A stretch of 64,000 nucleotides of DNA. It comes from Elusimicrobiota bacterium. GTDB lineage: Bacteria; Elusimicrobiota; Elusimicrobia; FEN-1173. Location: positions 248,001 through 312,000 of the forward strand of contig JADKIY010000002.1 in NCBI GenBank assembly GCA_016722575.1. Reading direction: 5' to 3'. A program made the translations under genes and the position numbers. The notes below the pieces were generated by a model that was not told the DNA's origin, ran no database searches, and saw only the letters and a list, made by a program, of their open reading frames with translations. Shown piece by piece: positions 1 through 7,515 of this stretch; the first letter of the stretch is position 1, and the number at the start of each line of letters is the position of its first letter.

Positions 1-145
1 CGGCGCGACGCAGGGTGGACAGGCCCCGATCGACGTCCCCGCCTCGAACCTCGGCCAGGCCCTGCTGCAACAGGTCTTGGGCGCTTTCGGCGTGGCCGAC
101 CCCGGCCAACAGGATCAACGAAAAAACGGCGACCGAAATTTTCAT
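1..145 (-). CDS. Exported TPR-like protein, N-terminal part only
   Basis: Read on the minus strand from an ATG at 145. The first 48 codons give a short basic start, a hydrophobic stretch and a likely signal-peptidase site after GHA. They continue as a helical segment (LLQQGLAEVRGGDVDRGLST) with the small/large residue spacing of a TPR helix pair. The gene runs off the left edge of the window. Its ATG overlaps the rpiB stop (ATGA), so it is the last visible gene of the sugar-phosphate operon. An exported TPR-like protein has no obvious role in cytosolic sugar metabolism; it may only be co-transcribed. Signal peptide is fairly clear, TPR assignment is inference from 25 residues. Confidence 0.6.
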   Translation of the reverse strand, partial: MKISVAVFSLILLAGVGHAESAQDLLQQGLAEVRGGDVDRGLSTLRRA

Positions 146-591
146 CGGATTCGCCCCTTTTCGAGGGCGGTGATTTTTTCAATTCGCCCGGCGTGCCGCC
201 CCCCCTCGAAGGGGGTTTTCAGCCATATTTGGACGAGACGGATCAACCGCGCCGTGCGAAAAAGACGCCCGCCGACGCTGAGAACGTTCGCTCGGTTGTG
301 CGCGGCGGCCAGGGCCGCGGTTTTCTCCGACCAAACAACGGCGGCCCGAACCCCGCGGATTTTATTCGCGGCGATGGCCATCCCGATCCCGGACCCGCAG
401 ACCAACACCCCCCGGTCCGCCCGGCCGGAAGCCACGGCGCGCCCCACCGCGGCCGCAAAATCGGGATAATCCACTCGGTCCCCGGTGATGGGTCCCACGT
501 CCACAACCCGGTGCCCGGCCCGCCGCAGGGCCTGGAGCAGGGCGGTTTTTCCGGCGAACCCGGCGTGATCGGAACCGAGGGCGATTTTCAC
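142..591 (-). CDS. rpiB: Ribose-5-phosphate isomerase B
   Basis: Interconverts ribose 5-phosphate and ribulose 5-phosphate in the non-oxidative pentose phosphate pathway. The 149-residue length is normal for RpiB. The N-terminus MKIALGSDHAG carries the family's substrate-binding Asp-His. GVLVCGSGIGMAIAANKI contains the catalytic-base Cys and the anion-hole glycines. The HNRANVLSVGGR segment is also typical. The start is GTG at 591, overlapping the tpiA stop by 4 bp (GTGA), so translation is probably coupled. No RpiA is visible in the window, so this is the local source of the activity. Confidence 0.95.
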   Translation of the reverse strand: MKIALGSDHAGFAGKTALLQALRRAGHRVVDVGPITGDRVDYPDFAAAVGRAVASGRADRGVLVCGSGIGMAIAANKIRGVRAAVVWSEKTAALAAAHNRANVLSVGGRLFRTARLIRLVQIWLKTPFEGGRHAGRIEKITALEKGRIR

Positions 592-1364
592 GCCCGGGAA
601 GCCGCCGGGGCGTTGAACCGGACGATGCGGAGGAAATCCTCGGCTTTCAGGCTGGCGCCGCCGACCAAACCGCCGTCGATGTCGGGCTCGGCCATCAGCT
701 GGTCGATGTTGTCGGGTTTGACCGAGCCGCCGTAAAGGATTCGGAGGGCGTCGGCCGTTTTGGGACCGAAGAGGGCGTCCAATCGGCGGCGGATGAAAGC
801 GTGAACCTCCTGGGCTTGCGCCGGGGTGGCGGTTTTCCCGGTGCCGATGGCCCAGACGGGCTCGTAGGCGATCACAAGGCGGAGGGCCTGCTCCGCGGTC
901 AGACCCTTTAAGCCCCCGTTGATTTGAGTTTCAACCACGGAAAAGGTTTTGCCCCCCTCCCGTTCGGCGAGGGTTTCCCCGACGCAGACAATGGGAACCA
1001 ATCCGTTGTCCAAGGCCACTTTTGTTTTCTTGTTGATCAAAGCGTCGGACTCCCCGTAGATCTGGCGTCGCTCCGAATGGCCGACAATGACGTGGGTCGC
1101 GCCGGCGTCTTTGATCATCCCGGCCGAGATCTCCCCGGTAAAGGCGCCCTGGAGATTGTCGTTCATGTTCTGGGCTCCGACTTGAACGGACGTTCCGCGA
1201 GCGGCCTGGGCGGCCCCCGCCAAGGCCGTAAAGGGCGGGCACACGAGGACGTCCCGGTCCGACCAGGACCCGGATTGGGATTTCAAGGCGTTCACCAAAT
1301 CGACGGATTCCGCGATGGTTTTGTGCATTTTCCAATTTCCGGCCATTAAGGCGCGACGGGGCAT
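588..1364 (-). CDS. tpiA: Triose-phosphate isomerase
   Basis: Interconverts dihydroxyacetone phosphate and glyceraldehyde 3-phosphate. The catalytic residues are visible: Lys in AGNWKMHK near the N-terminus, His in VIVGHSERR, Glu in AYEPVWAIGTGK, and the phosphate-binding GGSV loop near the end. Length is 258 residues, usual for the family. I chose the ATG at 1364 because AAAGGAGT lies just upstream and homology starts there; an upstream in-frame start would add about 50 unrelated residues. A 113-bp gap separates it from pgl, with a weak promoter-like pair (TATACT at 1389-1394 and CTGACA at 1409-1414, only 14 bp apart). It may be partly independent of the upstream operon. Confidence 0.96.
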   Translation of the reverse strand: MPRRALMAGNWKMHKTIAESVDLVNALKSQSGSWSDRDVLVCPPFTALAGAAQAARGTSVQVGAQNMNDNLQGAFTGEISAGMIKDAGATHVIVGHSERRQIYGESDALINKKTKVALDNGLVPIVCVGETLAEREGGKTFSVVETQINGGLKGLTAEQALRLVIAYEPVWAIGTGKTATPAQAQEVHAFIRRRLDALFGPKTADALRILYGGSVKPDNIDQLMAEPDIDGGLVGGASLKAEDFLRIVRFNAPAASRA

Positions 1365-1477
1365 AAAAACTCCTTTGAGGAACGGCAAAGTATAAAGAAG
1401 GGCGTTTCTGTCAGGTATTCTAGAACATCTTTTCCGTCGGAGCAATGGGGCATCGTCCGAAGGGGCCGGACGCCGGG

Positions 1478-2200
1478 CTACCCCCCGGGAAAGGCCGGGC
1501 GGTCCACAAACCACTCCACGGTACCCCGGGACGGCCGAACCCGGGCGGCCGGGAGGGTCCTCCCGCGGCGGGACCAGACTCGGCGGAGAACTTCCCTTTT
1601 ATCCCCCCCGCGAACCAGAAAAAGCACGTGGCGCGCCCGATTGAAGAAGGGCAGGGTGAGCGTCAACCGACGAGGGGGCGGTTTGGGCGCGTCCTCCACC
1701 GGCAGGACCCAACGGCGTTTTGCCGCCAAAGCCGGAGCCCCCGGGAACAACGAAGCCGTGTGGCCATCCTCCCCCACCCCCAGCAAGACCACGTCCGGTC
1801 GGCGTCCCCGAAACCAACGGCGGAGATGGGATTCAAACCGGCGGGCATCGTCGACGGATCGGCCGGGAACGGTGAAAAAGGGGTGTTGCCGGGACCGGGG
1901 AATCGGCGGTTTTCGCCCAAAGGCTTTACGGGCGTTTCCGGCGTTGCTGGCGGGGTCGCGGAAAGGGACCATCCGTTCGTCGCCCCAAAACAGATGGATC
2001 TTGGCCCAGGGGACCCCGGGCGTCCGGCGGGGGTCGAACAAGCGTTGATACAAAAGATCGGGGGTTCGTCCCCCCGTCAAAACGAGCGAGAGGACCTTCG
2101 ATTGGGCGGCGCGTCGACGAAGCAGTTCGGCCACCCGGTCCGCGGCCGCCCGGGCCAAATCCGCGGGGGTGGAAAAAATCCGCCGCGTCGGGGCGCTCAT
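1478..2200 (-). CDS. pgl: 6-phosphogluconolactonase
   Basis: Hydrolyses 6-phosphogluconolactone to 6-phosphogluconate, the second oxidative pentose phosphate step. 240 residues, the DevB/Pgl (NagB-like) type. Family motifs are visible: LTGGRTP phosphate loop, HLFWGDERMVP, and VGEDGHTASLFPG. The ATG at 2200 overlaps the stop of zwf by 4 bp (ATGA), placing it directly behind its substrate-producing enzyme. The C-terminal tail is very rich in Arg and Pro, in keeping with local high GC. Confidence 0.95.
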   Translation of the reverse strand: MSAPTRRIFSTPADLARAAADRVAELLRRRAAQSKVLSLVLTGGRTPDLLYQRLFDPRRTPGVPWAKIHLFWGDERMVPFRDPASNAGNARKAFGRKPPIPRSRQHPFFTVPGRSVDDARRFESHLRRWFRGRRPDVVLLGVGEDGHTASLFPGAPALAAKRRWVLPVEDAPKPPPRRLTLTLPFFNRARHVLFLVRGGDKREVLRRVWSRRGRTLPAARVRPSRGTVEWFVDRPAFPGG

Positions 2201-3792
2201 TTTCCGTTGCTCCACCGATGGCCTTGAGCCGCGAGCAGACGATCCGCTTCGGGGGGCCCCCAGGTTCCGGAGGCGTAGAGGGGCGGGGGTCCGGCGTCGC
2301 CCCAACGCTCCAGCACCGGGGTCAACAGCGACCAGGACAGATCGACCCAATCCGATCGGGTAAAAAGGGTCTGATCGCCCGCCATGGCGTCCAAGAAGAG
2401 GCGCTCGTAGGCTTCCGGCGATTCCCCAAAAACGTGTTCGTAGGAAAAATCCATTCCGACCGTGCCCAAACTCAACGCCGGTCCCGGCCGCTTGGTCTCC
2501 ACGGTGAGGGAAAGCCCTTCTTCGGGTTGAATGCGCAGAACCAACCGATTCGCCGAGAGGTCCTCCGCGCGAAGGGGATGGAACATCAGGTGGGGGATGC
2601 GCTTGAATTGAACCACGATTTCCGTCAACCTCTGCGCCAAGCGCTTGCCGGACCGGAGATAAAACGGAACGCCTTCCCACCGCCAATTGTCGATCGACAC
2701 CTTCAACGCCGCAAAAGTTTCCGTGGTGGACCGCGCCGAGACCCCCGGCTCCTCCAGGTAGGCCCGTTGCAGAACACCGGCGACGTCGCCCCGACCGTAT
2801 TGCCCCCGCACCGCCACCGACTCCAAACGGTCCGCCTCGAAGGGGCGCACCGCCCGCAGCAATTTTGATTTTTCGTCCCGAACACGGTCCGCCTCGAACC
2901 CGGACGGCGCTTCCATGGCGGTGATGCACAGGAGCTGAAACAAATGGTTTTGAAACATGTCCCGCAAAACGCCGGCTTCCTCGTAATAACCCGCGCGGTG
3001 GCCGATGCCGATGTCTTCGGCGACGGTGATTTCCACGTGGTCCACGTAATTCCGGTTCCAAACGGGCTCAAAGAAAATATTGGCGAACCGAAGAACCAGG
3101 ATGTTTTGGACGGTTTCTTTTCCCAGGTAATGATCGATCCGGTAAATTTGATCCTCGTTGAAGACCTTCCACACTTTTCCCGACAGCACCCGGGCCGAGG
3201 AAGCGTCCCGGCCGAAGGGTTTCTCAACGATCACCCGGGCCCACCCGCCGCGCCCTCCCCGGGAGAGGCCCGCCGCGCCCAGCCGTTCCACCACCGTTTC
3301 GTAGAGGCTGGGCGGGATCGACAAATAATGCAGTCGGTTTCCTCGGGTGCGGTGGCGGGTTTCCAGGTCGTCCAACCGGGCCGCCAGCCGACGGTAACCT
3401 TCCGGGTCCCCGTAATCCAGTCGCTGGTAGTAAAAGTGGGCGAGGAAGGAGGCCGCCTCCGCCGGGGACGGCGGCGATTTGAGAATGCTTTTCAACGCCT
3501 CGGCCACGTGAAGGCGAAAGGCCTCGTCCGTCAAATCCGTGCGGCCGGTGCCGAGGGCGAAAAATTCGGGGGGGAGGAAACCGCCCGATCGGAGATTGAA
3601 CAAGGACGGGAAAAGCTTGCGTTCGGCCAAATCACCGGAGGCGCCGAAGATGACGATGCCGCAGGGGAGACCCGGGGGGCGGACGCGGCGATGGGAGCGT
3701 CCGCGCGGAGAACCTTCCCCCGCGGTCGGCTCATGCGCCCGGGCTCTTGGATTTAACGGGGTGACCGCCGAATTCCTGACGCAAGGCGGCAA
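2197..3792 (-). CDS. zwf: Glucose-6-phosphate 1-dehydrogenase, start unresolved
   Basis: Oxidises glucose 6-phosphate to 6-phosphogluconolactone with NAD(P)+. The nucleotide-binding GIVIFGASGDL, the EKPFG loop and the active-site signature RIDHYLGKE are all intact, and the body is full length. The 5' end is odd. In the coding frame there is no good start close to the gnd stop: the options are a TTG at 3792 (given here, 62-bp overlap with gnd) or an ATG at 3882, deep inside gnd. An ATG at 3734 overlaps the gnd stop exactly as ATGA, like the other junctions in this operon. It is one frame off, and one extra base in the G6 run at 3674-3679 would join it to the coding frame. I suspect a 1-base deletion there. 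Confidence 0.9.
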   Translation of the reverse strand: MPPCVRNSAVTPLNPRARAHEPTAGEGSPRGRSHRRVRPPGLPCGIVIFGASGDLAERKLFPSLFNLRSGGFLPPEFFALGTGRTDLTDEAFRLHVAEALKSILKSPPSPAEAASFLAHFYYQRLDYGDPEGYRRLAARLDDLETRHRTRGNRLHYLSIPPSLYETVVERLGAAGLSRGGRGGWARVIVEKPFGRDASSARVLSGKVWKVFNEDQIYRIDHYLGKETVQNILVLRFANIFFEPVWNRNYVDHVEITVAEDIGIGHRAGYYEEAGVLRDMFQNHLFQLLCITAMEAPSGFEADRVRDEKSKLLRAVRPFEADRLESVAVRGQYGRGDVAGVLQRAYLEEPGVSARSTTETFAALKVSIDNWRWEGVPFYLRSGKRLAQRLTEIVVQFKRIPHLMFHPLRAEDLSANRLVLRIQPEEGLSLTVETKRPGPALSLGTVGMDFSYEHVFGESPEAYERLFLDAMAGDQTLFTRSDWVDLSWSLLTPVLERWGDAGPPPLYASGTWGPPEADRLLAAQGHRWSNGK

Positions 3793-4639
3793 GCACTTTG
3801 CCGGCGAAGGATTCGGGTTGTTGGGAGGAAAACCGGGCGAACAACGACAGGGCGATGGTCGGCGCGGGAACGCCGGTTTCAATGGCTTGTTCCACCGTCC
3901 AGCGGCCTTCGCCGGAGTCTTGGACGAAATCCATCAACCCGGAAAGGTCTTTGTCCTTGGCGAAAGCCCGTTCGGCCAGTTCCAGCAGCCAGGAGCGGAC
4001 GACGCTCCCCTGATTCCACAAATGTGAAATGCGCCCCAAATCCAGGGCGTAGGGCGAGGCGCGAAGGATTTCAAACCCTTCGGCGTAGCCCTGCATCATC
4101 GCGTATTCAATGCCGTTGTGAACCATTTTAACGAAGTGGCCGGACCCGGCGGGACCGCAATGCAACCACCCGTTGGGCGGCGCCAACGTGGAAAAAATCG
4201 GGGCCAGGCGCGCGATGTCCGCCGGGGTTCCCCCCACCATCAGGCAATACCCGTTTTGCAACCCCCAAACCCCGCCGGAGGTTCCGGAATCGACGAAGGA
4301 GAATCCCCGCGCGGTCAGGGAGTCCGATCGACGTCGGGAATCGGAGTGGCGGGAATTCCCGCCGTCCACCACGAGGTCGCCGGGGGTTAGAATTTTGCCC
4401 AATTCGTTGATGGTGGTTTCGGTGGCGTCCCCCGAGGGGACCATGACCCAGACGGCGCGGGGCGGTTTGAGCGTTTTGGCGAAATCCGCCAAGGCAAAAA
4501 TGCCCTCGGCGCCTTTGGTCATGATTTCACGGGTTTTTTCCGGCGAGCGGTTGTAAGCGACGACCCGGTGGCCGCCGCGAAGAAGGCGTTCCACCATGTT
4601 GGCCCCCATGCGTCCGAGGCCGACGAAACCGATGTCCAT
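3731..4639 (-). CDS. gnd: 6-phosphogluconate dehydrogenase, decarboxylating (short form)
   Basis: Converts 6-phosphogluconate to ribulose 5-phosphate and CO2. The Rossmann motif GFVGLGRMGANM is at the N-terminus, followed by the second-strand end VAYNRSPEKT; an Arg-Ser there usually means preference for NADP over NAD. VVDGGNS, DSGTSGGVWG and KMVHNGIEYAMMQ hold the substrate-binding and catalytic Lys/Asn. At 302 residues it belongs to the short GndA/YqeC-like form, not the roughly 470-residue enterobacterial form. ATG at 4639 with AAGGAT upstream; 10 bp behind pgi. Confidence 0.95.
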   Translation of the reverse strand: MDIGFVGLGRMGANMVERLLRGGHRVVAYNRSPEKTREIMTKGAEGIFALADFAKTLKPPRAVWVMVPSGDATETTINELGKILTPGDLVVDGGNSRHSDSRRRSDSLTARGFSFVDSGTSGGVWGLQNGYCLMVGGTPADIARLAPIFSTLAPPNGWLHCGPAGSGHFVKMVHNGIEYAMMQGYAEGFEILRASPYALDLGRISHLWNQGSVVRSWLLELAERAFAKDKDLSGLMDFVQDSGEGRWTVEQAIETGVPAPTIALSLFARFSSQQPESFAGKVLAALRQEFGGHPVKSKSPGA

Positions 4640-4649
4640 GGACGATCCT

Positions 4650-6374
4650 TTACGCGGCGGAAACGGGGGCTTTGATTTTCCCGGTTAAAGCGGCCAGATC
4701 GCGCGTCGCGTTTTTGGAAAGATGAATCCGTACGGCTCGACGACCGTGTTCCCGCAAAGATTGAAAATCGCCCAGGGCCTGGGCCATCTTGAGGGTGGTG
4801 AACCCATACCCCGCGCCCGGCACGACGGCGTCGGCCGCGTCCGCGGCGGTGATCTGAATGAACACCCCGTTGGCCGCCCCGCCTTTGTGGAGCTGTCCGG
4901 TGGAATGCAGGAACCGGGGGCCGAACCCCAAAGTCGTAGCGCGCCCCGTGATTTTCCCCACCCGCCGGCGAAGACCCTGAAGCGCCGCCGTGCGCGCTTT
5001 GTCCGGGGTCACGTAGGCCATGAGGGCCACGTAATCCCCCGGGCGCGTGGCCGAAAGGAAATCGCCGAGAACCGCGCTCGGGGAATCCCCGCGAACCTTC
5101 CCCGTGGACCAGAGGGAAACGCCCTTCTCCGTCACGGCGGGCGCCTCCTCGGGCAACGCCCGGGCCGCTTCGAACTGGGCGAGGATGCGCGTGGTGTTGG
5201 CCTTGCTTTCCGACACGTTCGGCTCATCGAAGGGATTGATGCCCATCAATTGACCGGCCACCGCCGTCGCCATTTCCCAACGGAAAAATTCCCCGGCCAA
5301 ATCGTAACGGTCGGACAATTCGAGACGAACGACGGGGTGGCCCGCCTTTTCCATCGCGGCCAGCGCCTTGAGCGCCGGCCCGGTCCCCTTGGATCCCTTA
5401 AGTCCCAAATAAACGAACACGCGGTCGCGCCCGTCGATTTCGGCGGGGGGCACCGGCTCGTTTTCGGCGGGGACCAATCCCGTGCCTTCTTTGCCGGTGC
5501 TTTCGGCGATCAATTGCTCGGCCCAGATTCCAAAAGCGCGCAACTCCGGCGCCGTCCAAAGAGTCACCTTGTCCCGCCCGGCTTCGGCCGCCGCGCCCAA
5601 AACGGCGCCCAGCCAAACCGACGGATTTTCCGACGGATCCTGCCCGGGACCCGATTCGTTGGCGACCCGCGCCGCCCGTTCCAAAAACCGTTTCACATCG
5701 ATGCCGAGAAGAGCCGCCGGCACCAGGCCGAAATAAGTCAGGGCCGAGTAACGCCCGCCCACGTCCGGCGGGGCCAGGAACACCCGACGGAATTTCTTTT
5801 CTTTGGCCAGCCGCTCCAACGTCGTGCCCGGGTCGGTGACCGCCACGAAGGAAGCCCCCGTCTTGGTTTTTTGAACGGCCTCCACCTTGGCCCAAAAATA
5901 GCGGAACAAGGAATTGACCTCGATCGTTCCCCCGGACTTGCTGGAAACGATAAAAAGCGCCTTCCGAAGATTGACGGCCTTCGCCACCGCCAGGATCGCG
6001 CCGGGGTCGGTGGTGTCGAGAACCGACAAGCGCGGAGACCCCGCCCGGGCCCCAATCACCTGACGCAGAACTTCGGGACAGAGGCTCGAACCGCCCATGC
6101 CGAGCAGCACAACGTCCTTGATGCCGGCCCGCCGAACTTCGGCGGCAAAGGCGGCCAATTCCGCCACCGCGCTGCCCATGACCGACGGCAAGTCCAGCCA
6201 GCCCAACCGGTTTCGAATCGTGTTTTGAATTTGGGGGTCGGATTTCCAAAGCGATGGGTCCTTCGCCCACAGACGCTGCGGAACGTTTTCTTCCTTCAAT
6301 TCCCCCAAGGCGTCGGGCAAATCGATGCCGGGCAATTGGGCGGGCAGGCCCACGGGAACGTTTTTGGTTTTCAC
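4650..6374 (-). CDS. pgi: Glucose-6-phosphate isomerase
   Basis: Interconverts glucose 6-phosphate and fructose 6-phosphate, linking glycolysis to the pathway encoded around it. Sugar-phosphate (SIS-type) motifs are visible: LLGMGGSSLCPEV and VSSKSGGTIEVNS. The C-terminal half, with SLWSTGKVRGD and GPRFLHSTGQLHKGG, resembles the isomerase part of the bifunctional transaldolase/isomerase proteins known in several bacteria. Here the two activities are separate, adjacent genes. I chose the GTG at 6374 (MKTKNVPVG): it lies 4 bp after the tal stop with AGGA about 10 bp upstream. A longer reading starts inside tal and is unlikely. 574 residues. Confidence 0.94.
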   Translation of the reverse strand: MKTKNVPVGLPAQLPGIDLPDALGELKEENVPQRLWAKDPSLWKSDPQIQNTIRNRLGWLDLPSVMGSAVAELAAFAAEVRRAGIKDVVLLGMGGSSLCPEVLRQVIGARAGSPRLSVLDTTDPGAILAVAKAVNLRKALFIVSSKSGGTIEVNSLFRYFWAKVEAVQKTKTGASFVAVTDPGTTLERLAKEKKFRRVFLAPPDVGGRYSALTYFGLVPAALLGIDVKRFLERAARVANESGPGQDPSENPSVWLGAVLGAAAEAGRDKVTLWTAPELRAFGIWAEQLIAESTGKEGTGLVPAENEPVPPAEIDGRDRVFVYLGLKGSKGTGPALKALAAMEKAGHPVVRLELSDRYDLAGEFFRWEMATAVAGQLMGINPFDEPNVSESKANTTRILAQFEAARALPEEAPAVTEKGVSLWSTGKVRGDSPSAVLGDFLSATRPGDYVALMAYVTPDKARTAALQGLRRRVGKITGRATTLGFGPRFLHSTGQLHKGGAANGVFIQITAADAADAVVPGAGYGFTTLKMAQALGDFQSLREHGRRAVRIHLSKNATRDLAALTGKIKAPVSAA

Positions 6375-6378
6375 GGGA

Positions 6379-7515
6379 TCATCCTTTGGCGGCGGCCAGT
6401 TCGAGGGCCAATTTTTTGGCGCGGAGGCTGGCGAGCAGTTTTTCATAGGATTCGGCGAACAACCGCACCCCTTCGGCCTCCAGCGTTTCGGTCACCCGCC
6501 GCAAATCGATTTTCGCGGCTTTGAGCCGCTCGAGAGCCTTCAACGCCTCGTCCGCGTCGGCCTCCAAGGTGTCGGCCACTTGCCCGTGATCCAAAAACGC
6601 CGCGAGGGTCGCGGGGGGCACGGTGTTGACGGTCGAAGCGCCGATGAGTTGGTCCAGGTAAAGCACATCGGAATAATGGGGGTTTTTGGTTCCGGTGCTG
6701 GCCCAAAGAGGCCGCTGGGGGCGCGCCCCGAGCGTGCGCAACGCGGCGAATTTTTCATCCGCGAACCGCTTTCGAAACAGCCGGTAGGCCGCCTTCGCGT
6801 TGGCGATGGCCACTTTGCCCAGGAGCTCCAACAACGCGTCTTTTTCCTTGGCGCTGGGGGACGTTTGAATTTTTTCCTGGATTAACTTGTCCACGGAGCT
6901 ATCGATGCGGCTGATGAAAAAACTCGCCACGCTGGCCACCCCGACGCCCAACCCCTGCTGGGCCCGGGATTCCAGGGCCGCGCGATAGGCCTGAATGACT
7001 TCGTCGTAACGTTCCAAGGAAAAAATAAGGGTCACGTTGATGTTGATGCCGTCGGTCAGGCAGCGTTGGATGGCGGGAAGGCCTTCCCGGGTGGCCGGGA
7101 TTTTGATCATCACGTTGGGACGGTCCACCCATTTCCACAGGCGACGCGCTTCGGCCAACGTGGCGTCGGTGTTCCGGGCGTGCAACGGAGACACTTCGAT
7201 GGAGACGAAGCCGTCTTCCCCCGAAGTTCGATCGTACAGGGGTCGGAACAGGTCGGCGGCCCCGCGAATGTCCTCCACGACCAGCCGCTCGACGATGTCC
7301 TCCACCGTCAATTTTTGGGCCAAAAGGCGCCGAAGGGGCTCGTCGTATTCGGCCCCCGTGGCGATCGCTTTTTCAAAAATGGTCGGGTTCGAGGTCAGCC
7401 CCCGGACCCCCTGGGCGATGAGTGTTTTTAATTCGCCGGAGAGAAGCATCCCCCGCGTAATATTGTCCAGCCACACGCTTTGCCCGCGCGCCGCCAGCTG
7501 TTCAAGTCGGCTCAT
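6379..7515 (-). CDS. tal: Transaldolase
   Basis: Transfers a dihydroxyacetone unit between sugar phosphates in the non-oxidative pentose phosphate pathway. 378 residues, the longer actinobacterial/cyanobacterial-like class found fused to Pgi in some species. The N-terminal QSVWLDNITRGML, the GLTSNPTIFEKAI strand and the Schiff-base lysine region NVMIKIPATREG are visible. The ATG at 7515 overlaps the tkt stop as ATGA. Its position just before pgi recalls the known Tal-Pgi fusion, now split by a 4-bp spacer. Confidence 0.95.
   Translation of the reverse strand: MSRLEQLAARGQSVWLDNITRGMLLSGELKTLIAQGVRGLTSNPTIFEKAIATGAEYDEPLRRLLAQKLTVEDIVERLVVEDIRGAADLFRPLYDRTSGEDGFVSIEVSPLHARNTDATLAEARRLWKWVDRPNVMIKIPATREGLPAIQRCLTDGININVTLIFSLERYDEVIQAYRAALESRAQQGLGVGVASVASFFISRIDSSVDKLIQEKIQTSPSAKEKDALLELLGKVAIANAKAAYRLFRKRFADEKFAALRTLGARPQRPLWASTGTKNPHYSDVLYLDQLIGASTVNTVPPATLAAFLDHGQVADTLEADADEALKALERLKAAKIDLRRVTETLEAEGVRLFAESYEKLLASLRAKKLALELAAAKG

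Noticed and set aside
3531..3734. Frame starting at the ATG that overlaps the gnd stop
   Set aside because: It encodes a Ser/Ala/Pro-rich peptide without homology and lies on top of zwf in another frame; its ATG is more likely the true zwf start displaced by a missing base.
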